Assembly: GCF_040833975.1 (NCBI RefSeq)
Contig: NZ_CP162130.1
Location: forward strand, 1,191,501 to 1,255,500
Origin: Leptospira sp. WS92.C1
GTDB lineage: Bacteria > Spirochaetota > Leptospiria > Leptospirales > Leptospiraceae
Reading direction: 5' to 3'
Length of the DNA: 64,000 nt
The notes beneath the pieces were generated by a model. The model saw only the letters and a program-made list of their open reading frames with translations. It was not told where the DNA came from and made no database searches. The position numbers and the translations under genes were made by a program. Shown in pieces: positions 57,841 to 64,000 of this stretch; the first letter of the stretch is position 1, and each line of letters opens with the position of its first letter.

Positions 57841-57865
57841 GAATGTAGTTGCAGCCTTTCAAGGA

Positions 57866-60688
57866 TTGGAACCCGGATTTCAGAAAAATTTCAAACCGGC
57901 GATGAGCGGAATGAAGGAATATCATACCGAAGCGTCACGCTACAACTTTGAAGAAGGGAGCTTTGGATCGCAGTCGAGTGCGATGCGAAGCGCGTTTGAC
58001 GGAATTCGAAACGCAGGCGGAGTGTACAACGGAAGTCGAGAACTGAAAGGAAGCGTAAACATCAAAGGGATTCCGGTCGAGGTCAGCTACGGAATGCAAG
58101 ACTTGTTGATTCTCTCGAACTTCGAGTTGGGAGCGTTAGACTATGATTTCAACTTGAAGGGAACGGGAACGAGCTTTGCGCAAGAACAACTGACAACGGT
58201 CAACGTAAAGTATCAAACGTATGTGCAAGACGTTCAGAAACGTATCGAAGACCAAGCCAAGGCGAATGACGCAGAAAAAGAAAGCAAGGGATTCATCTTT
58301 ACGATCATGAACGGGATGAACACCGGAAGCGGAAGCATGAGCCAACGTTTCACTCAATCGGTGCAAGGAGAACTCCAAAGCAGAGTGACGGGAGCGGTTG
58401 CAGAAGCAACGGGCCTCCCCGCTTCTTTCGTTGGAGCGCTCGTCGGCGGTTCCAGCATGAAGGATGCGTTCCAAGCGTTTCAAAAACAGACGATCACTTC
58501 GGAGATCTCGAAAGCCACGGGAATTCCGGAATGGGTGATCTCTGGGCAGATGGACAAGATGAACCAGAAGAAAGAGGAATTCTACGAGACACAAGAATTC
58601 CAGATGGCAGTATCCGTAGTGGCGATCGTAGCCGCACCGTTTACGGGAGGCGCAAGCTTAGCAGCAGCAATGGCACTTAACGCAACGATCGGAGCAGCCC
58701 AAGGAGCGGCAGGCGGAGGACTGGAAGGCGCGCTCGTGGGAGCAGTGGGAGGCGCGGTTTCGGGTTACGTGCAAAGCGTGACTGGAGGAGCGGTGAACGT
58801 GGGATTGAGTTACTCGAAAGAAAACGGATTTGGAGCGAGCGTCGCAGTTGGCTATGGACCTGCAGCAGTGAGCGTGGGAGTTTCGGAACACGGAGGAGCG
58901 ACAGTCGGATTGGGATTGCAATACAAGGGACTGAACGCAGGACTGAACTACAACTCAAAGACGGGTAACGTGGATGGGAACATCGGATTTAGCACGGAAG
59001 GCGGAGGCAGTTTAGCACTCAGCTACAGCGAAGGCAGCGGAGTTGGGTTTAACGCGGGTTACAACCACAGTTCGGGAGCGGGAGCGAACGTTGGTTGGAG
59101 TGCGAAGGACGGCTTTGGCGGAGGACTTTCGTATGGGATTCCTCAAAACGAAGCGAAGAGTAACCGTTGGGCTGGAACCGGAGCGAATGTCAACTGGAGT
59201 CAGAATGGTGGGACAAGCGTTAACCTCACCGCGGGAGCCGGAGAGAAATACGGAGCGGATGGAGTTTCTCGCGGTGTCGTACCTGGTATGAACAACGCAG
59301 CTAAGTTTGGATCCGGAGGAACGGCAGCAGGCACGTGGTCAAGCGAAAGCGGGTTCCAAGCGAACAAGAATTTTATCAACGACAAGTGGACGCAAGATTA
59401 CTTAGCGGATGCCGAGGACAGAAGGCAGGATCAAGAAAACCACAATCAGCACGCCGGTGCGGATGCGTTATCCGGTCTTGGTACAAGACGGAGAGAGGAT
59501 GAAGGGTCGAATGTCGCAATTGCTCAAGGGGAAGCTGACGTTCCGAATCTCCTCGACAGTGCGTTTGATGCTGTCGGGAACGCGGTGAGCGGGGCTTGGA
59601 ACTCAGTGAGTGGAGCCGTGTCCGGGGCGTGGGATGGTGTGGCGGACTTACCAAGTCGAATTGTTGAAGGAATTGGTAATGCAGTTTTAGGCGGCTTAGG
59701 TTTAAGAAGTGGAAGTTTTAGTACGAATCCTCAAGATTATATTTCTTCAGGTGGATTTGATGCAAATGGAAACTCTCTTACCAACAAATTGAAAGGTGGG
59801 ACCTTCGGAAGCGTAAATAATTTCTTAGAAGCTTGGGACAACAAGATGAACGGCTCAGGTCAATTTGAAACGAAAGAACAGAGAAATCTCCGCGAAAGCG
59901 AAGCACATCAAAAGCTTGTTGATAACTTTGCAGGAACAGACCGAGCGATCCAAGAAAAATACGGCAGTAGAATTGCATCTTCTGACGAAGTAGCAGCTCA
60001 TTACGGCAATAGCAAAGAAGCACAAGCATATATGGAACGGTCCTACTTTTTAAAGGATGACAACGGAAATATTGTAGGAAAGATTTTGAAAGACTCTGCA
60101 TATGAGAACCAAACGGGTGCTCAATTTCGAGACGCTACAAGGGGAATTAACAAGAGCAATATTTGCAGTTTGGCTTCCTCCGCCGGTATGCTTATGAGTG
60201 AAGGTATCGCTCAAAGAAGTCCAGGTCAAAGGTTTGCAGATGAGTTGGCAGGTGGATTCGTGGAAAGGATCTCATCTTCTGAAGCACAGAAGCCATCTGG
60301 AAGGATTACAGCTACCTTTAGAGAAAACGTCGAGATTTATTCAAACGGGACAAAAACAGGAAGTTTTAGAGACCCGTTAATGAACAGTAATGTTGATAAT
60401 GGTAGGTTCACTGACAGCGGAAGATACGGAAACAACGACAAGATCAAATCGTTATTAGATCGCGGTATTCCGGTCATGGCGTCTACGAAACTGAGCAGTT
60501 CGGGGCATATCACATATATCGTAGGCTATGACAACAGCAAGAGCACTTGGATTACTCATGATCCTAATGGAGACAAAAACAGACCTAATTATGGTAGACA
60601 AGAACCAACAGCCGGCCGAGCGATTGAATATGGTCAAAATACTCATGGCATTGGAGATCGCAGGATCTACTGGATGGAAAACAAATAA
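57866..60688 (+). CDS. Cassette 2: partial toxin-like protein with C39-like cysteine peptidase end
   Basis: The frame is open from 57818 but has no ATG or signal peptide; TTG 57866 is a nominal start. Residues 1-533 match the full-length protein almost identically (its residues about 1290-1817) up to the sequence HNQHAGADA, then diverge completely. The new C-terminus is Ala/Gly-rich, then has Cys767 ([11 protein letters not shown]), His881 ([12 protein letters not shown]) and THDPNG, the layout of C39/papain-like peptidases. Without a 5' half this is probably a silent cassette that recombines into the expressed gene, or is expressed from an unseen start. A small secreted-protein gene follows at 16 nt. 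Confidence 0.8.
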   Translation: MEPGFQKNFKPAMSGMKEYHTEASRYNFEEGSFGSQSSAMRSAFDGIRNAGGVYNGSRELKGSVNIKGIPVEVSYGMQDLLILSNFELGALDYDFNLKGTGTSFAQEQLTTVNVKYQTYVQDVQKRIEDQAKANDAEKESKGFIFTIMNGMNTGSGSMSQRFTQSVQGELQSRVTGAVAEATGLPASFVGALVGGSSMKDAFQAFQKQTITSEISKATGIPEWVISGQMDKMNQKKEEFYETQEFQMAVSVVAIVAAPFTGGASLAAAMALNATIGAAQGAAGGGLEGALVGAVGGAVSGYVQSVTGGAVNVGLSYSKENGFGASVAVGYGPAAVSVGVSEHGGATVGLGLQYKGLNAGLNYNSKTGNVDGNIGFSTEGGGSLALSYSEGSGVGFNAGYNHSSGAGANVGWSAKDGFGGGLSYGIPQNEAKSNRWAGTGANVNWSQNGGTSVNLTAGAGEKYGADGVSRGVVPGMNNAAKFGSGGTAAGTWSSESGFQANKNFINDKWTQDYLADAEDRRQDQENHNQHAGADALSGLGTRRREDEGSNVAIAQGEADVPNLLDSAFDAVGNAVSGAWNSVSGAVSGAWDGVADLPSRIVEGIGNAVLGGLGLRSGSFSTNPQDYISSGGFDANGNSLTNKLKGGTFGSVNNFLEAWDNKMNGSGQFETKEQRNLRESEAHQKLVDNFAGTDRAIQEKYGSRIASSDEVAAHYGNSKEAQAYMERSYFLKDDNGNIVGKILKDSAYENQTGAQFRDATRGINKSNICSLASSAGMLMSEGIAQRSPGQRFADELAGGFVERISSSEAQKPSGRITATFRENVEIYSNGTKTGSFRDPLMNSNVDNGRFTDSGRYGNNDKIKSLLDRGIPVMASTKLSSSGHITYIVGYDNSKSTWITHDPNGDKNRPNYGRQEPTAGRAIEYGQNTHGIGDRRIYWMENK

Positions 60689-60704
60689 CAAGAGGTAACA
60701 CAAC

Positions 60705-61388
<684 letters not shown>

Positions 61389-61413
61389 TGTTTCATGGTT
61401 TTAAAGGTTCCTA

Positions 61414-61540
61414 GCGTGAGCGATCGATACGAGGTCAACAAATTGGAACTATTCAGAGAATTGAATGTTTTTCAATTAAAACACAATTTGTTGACCAGAG
61501 TGGAGAGCGCGACCTTCGCGCAAGCGAAGGGCACGCCAAA
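61414..61540 (+). repeat. Boundary element, copy C (upstream of cassette 3)
   Basis: GCGTGAGCGATCG (61414-61426), TTGAATGTTTTTCAA, ACACAATTTGTTGAC (61481-61495), AGTGGAGAGCGCGACC (61499-61514) and AAGCGAAGGGCACGCC (61522-61537), in the same order as in copy A. Homology to the toxin-like gene resumes immediately after. Confidence 0.85.
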
Positions 61541-61545
61541 AAGAA

Positions 61546-64000
61546 ATGGAAGAAAAACAGTCTGGAGTGAACGAACTCTTACATCATATGAATTCGCTTG
61601 TGACAAACAACAACGACTTGCAAGCATTGCAGGCACTGTTGCAAGGGGGAAGCCAGTCGATGAACTTGGCGGCGAATACAGCGATCGCTCAGTATTTGGA
61701 TGAAACGACTCGGAAGATTGGGAAGGAGAATGCAGAGAGAAGTGCAAACTTGCAAAAGGAATTGTTTGGCGCGTTCACAAGCGGCGACGAATACAAATAT
61801 CTTCGAGATGCGGGATATGAGTTCCGAGTGAGCGGAGACAGCATTTCCGGTTACAGACAAATCCAGAGCGGAGACATCGCGATCGACGGAAACGCGATGA
61901 AGGCGGAAAGTTATTCGCCGGTTTTAGAATTTCAATACATTACAATTCAAACAAGATTTGATCCGGGCAACGTGAGCGCTGCGATGCTGGGGGATTTGAA
62001 CAGCACAACCTTTAGCGCGAACTTGGTTCAGAACGTGAGAGATTCTCTGTCGTCGATGCAAGAGCAGATGGAGAAGATGTTCTCGGAGTTTCAGGACAAG
62101 ACAGCAGAACTCCAAACATTACACGCATACAATCAACAGATCCAAGAATACCAAGAAAATCAGTTTAAGGAAATCAAGAAGAACGTAGTTGCAGCCTTTC
62201 AAGGATTGGAGCCCGGATTTCAGAAAAATTTCAAACCGGCGATGAGCGGAATGAAGGAATATCATACCGAAGCGTCACGCTACAACTTTGAAGAAGGAAG
62301 TTTTGGATCGCAGTCGAGTGCGATGCAGAGCGCGTTTGACGGAATTCGAAACGCAGGCGGAGTGTACAACGGAAGTCGAGAACTCAAAGGTTCTGTGAAC
62401 ATCAAAGGGATTCCGGTCGAGGTCAGCTATGGCATGCAAGATCTCTTGATTCTCTCGAACTTCGAGTTGGGAGCGTTAGACTACGATTTCAACTTGAAGG
62501 GAAGTGGAACGAGCTTTGCGCAAGAGCAACTGACAACGGTCAACGTAAAGTATCAAACGTATGTGCAAGACGTTCAGAAACGTATCGAAGACCAAGCAAA
62601 GGCGAATGACGCAGAAAAAGAAAGCAAGGGATTCATCTTTACGATCATGAACGGGATGAACACGGGCTCAGGAAGTATGAGCGAGCGGTTTACTCAGTCC
62701 GTGCAAGGGGAGTTTCAAAGCAGAGTGACGGGAGCACTTGCGGAAGCAACGGGACTTCCGTCTTCGTTCGTGGGTGCGCTTGTTGGCGGAAGCAGCATGA
62801 AGGACGCGTTCAAGGCGTTTGAAAAACAAACGATCACTTCTGGTATTTCCAAAGCCACCGGGATTCCGGAATGGGTGATCTCTGGCCAGATGGACAAGAT
62901 GAACCAGAAGAAAGAGGAATTCTATGAAACACAAGAATTCCAGATGGCAGTATCCGTAGTAGCGATCGTGGCAGCACCTTTTACCGGAGGCGCAAGCTTA
63001 GCAGCCGCGATGGCGGTTAACGCAACAATCGGAGCGGCGCAAGGAGCCGCGGGCGGAGGACTGGAAGGAGCGCTCGTGGGAGCCGTCGGAGGCGCGATTT
63101 CGGGTTACGTGCAAAGCGTGACTGGAGGAGCGGTGAACGTGGGATTGAGTTACTCAAAAGAAAACGGATTTGGCGCCAGTGTCTCGGTCGGCTACGGACC
63201 GGCAGCAGTGAGCGTGGGAGTTTCGGAACACGGAGGAGCGACAATCGGATTGGGACTGCAATACAAGGGACTGAACGCAGGACTGAACTACAACAGTAAA
63301 ACCGGAAGCGTGGATGGGAACATCGGGTTTAGTACGGAAGGCGGAGGCAGCTTAGCCTTGAGCTACAGCGAAGGCAGCGGAGTTGGGTTTAACGCGGGAC
63401 TGAACAGCTCAAAAGGAATCGGAGCGAATGTGGGCTGGAGTGAGAAAGACGGATTTGGTGGAGGACTTTCGTACGGGTTACCCGGAGAAGGCAAGTGGTC
63501 CGGAACGGGAGCGAACATCAACTGGACTCAGAACGGAGGGACGAACATCGCGTTGACAGCGGGAGCCGGAGAGAAATACGGAGCGGATGGAGTTTCTCGT
63601 GGCGTTGTACCTGGTATGAACAACGCAGCTAAGTTCGGCTCGGGAGGAACGACGGCAGGAACTTGGTCGAGTGAAGGCGGGTTCCAAGCGAACAAGAATT
63701 TTATCAACGACAAGTTCATGCAGGACTACTTAGCGGATGCCGAGGACAGAAGAGAAGATCAAGAAAACCACAATCAGCACGCCGGTGCGGATGCGTTATC
63801 CGCGCTTGGTACAAGACGGAGAGAGGATGAAGGGTCGAACGTCGCAGTTGCTCAAGGGGAAGCTGACGTTCCGAACCTCCTCGACAGTGCGTTTGATGCT
63901 GTCGGGGACGCGGTCGGTTCTGCTTGGAACTCAGTGAGTGGAGCCGTGTCCGGTGCGTGGGGAAATGCGAAGAGCGCGTTGGGTTTTGGTCCTGACAAGG
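61546..64000 (+). CDS. Cassette 3: partial toxin-like protein (runs off the window)
   Basis: From ATG 61546 (MEEKQSGVNELLHHMNSL) the frame stays open to the window end and matches the full-length protein from its residue about 1068, so this cassette reaches further upstream than cassette 2. No signal peptide precedes it; in-frame stops lie at 61462, 61477 and 61492. The Gly-zipper and beta-repeat regions are intact. At HNQHAGADA (63794) it leaves the full-length sequence and follows cassette 2 ([16 protein letters not shown]...) before diverging near 63955, so its own C-terminal effector lies outside. It is mosaic between copies 1 and 2. Confidence 0.8.
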   Translation, partial: MEEKQSGVNELLHHMNSLVTNNNDLQALQALLQGGSQSMNLAANTAIAQYLDETTRKIGKENAERSANLQKELFGAFTSGDEYKYLRDAGYEFRVSGDSISGYRQIQSGDIAIDGNAMKAESYSPVLEFQYITIQTRFDPGNVSAAMLGDLNSTTFSANLVQNVRDSLSSMQEQMEKMFSEFQDKTAELQTLHAYNQQIQEYQENQFKEIKKNVVAAFQGLEPGFQKNFKPAMSGMKEYHTEASRYNFEEGSFGSQSSAMQSAFDGIRNAGGVYNGSRELKGSVNIKGIPVEVSYGMQDLLILSNFELGALDYDFNLKGSGTSFAQEQLTTVNVKYQTYVQDVQKRIEDQAKANDAEKESKGFIFTIMNGMNTGSGSMSERFTQSVQGEFQSRVTGALAEATGLPSSFVGALVGGSSMKDAFKAFEKQTITSGISKATGIPEWVISGQMDKMNQKKEEFYETQEFQMAVSVVAIVAAPFTGGASLAAAMAVNATIGAAQGAAGGGLEGALVGAVGGAISGYVQSVTGGAVNVGLSYSKENGFGASVSVGYGPAAVSVGVSEHGGATIGLGLQYKGLNAGLNYNSKTGSVDGNIGFSTEGGGSLALSYSEGSGVGFNAGLNSSKGIGANVGWSEKDGFGGGLSYGLPGEGKWSGTGANINWTQNGGTNIALTAGAGEKYGADGVSRGVVPGMNNAAKFGSGGTTAGTWSSEGGFQANKNFINDKFMQDYLADAEDRREDQENHNQHAGADALSALGTRRREDEGSNVAVAQGEADVPNLLDSAFDAVGDAVGSAWNSVSGAVSGAWGNAKSALGFGPDK

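Noticed and set aside
61395..61703. 102-codon frame over boundary element C
   Set aside because: It runs through the element and out of frame into the conserved toxin-like sequence, so it is an overlap artefact.

Overview
The window reads as a chromosomal segment of a spirochaete, almost certainly Leptospira (probably the pathogenic side of the genus). The grounds are the density of lipoproteins with spirochaete-type lipoboxes, the many PAS/GAF kinases, families I recognise from Leptospira (the very long secreted proteins at 47.7-64 kb, the paired giant lipoproteins at 27.8-34.4 kb), fairly low G+C with frequent TTG/GTG starts, and dispersed GAGTTCCYACA-type repeats. Species cannot be fixed from the sequence alone.

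Layout. 1-3.9 kb: a signalling cluster (partial phytochrome-type kinase, stand-alone receiver, receiver-kinase hybrid, receiver-EAL c-di-GMP phosphodiesterase). 3.9-12.2 kb: membrane and hypothetical genes, tRNA-Leu(CAA) followed by two decayed partial copies of itself, a hotdog thioesterase, a low-complexity membrane-anchored protein, and a tightly overlapping minus-strand operon (CXXCH lipoprotein, YceI, DUF5777 beta-barrel). 12.7-27.4 kb: chemoreceptor, 2-Cys peroxiredoxin behind a PerR-box-like palindrome, stand-alone sufB, DUF1566 lipoprotein, six-PAS GAF histidine kinase, TPR protein, DUF2079 membrane protein, TMEM43-like protein. 27.8-40.7 kb: two giant lipoproteins in an operon, DUF1761 protein, a beta-barrel/FecR pair, LytS/LytTR two-component pair and CorA.

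40.8-44.05 kb is an accessory island bounded by two 273-bp direct repeats that each encode the same small protein. Inside are an XRE regulator with operator-like palindromes, a seven-helix receptor-like protein lacking a kinase domain, and a GNAT-fold FeeM/LuxI-like acyltransferase. This looks like a possible small-molecule signalling module.

44-64 kb is repeat-rich. Two arrays of ten 45-bp units (each carrying a 15-bp palindrome) and one array of 63-bp units (each carrying a Shine-Dalgarno and in-frame GTG) lead into a 2106-residue secreted protein ending in an M23/LytM peptidase, with an SH3-like lipoprotein gene 5 nt downstream. After a patch of transposon debris come two further copies of the conserved middle part of that protein, both lacking the 5' half. 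One ends in a C39-like cysteine peptidase and is followed by its own small secreted protein; the other runs off the window. All three share a boundary element upstream and a sharp divergence point near the C-terminus. I interpret this as a polymorphic-toxin-like locus with recombining C-terminal cassettes and candidate cognate immunity genes. That interpretation is inference from architecture; no assay or database search was available.
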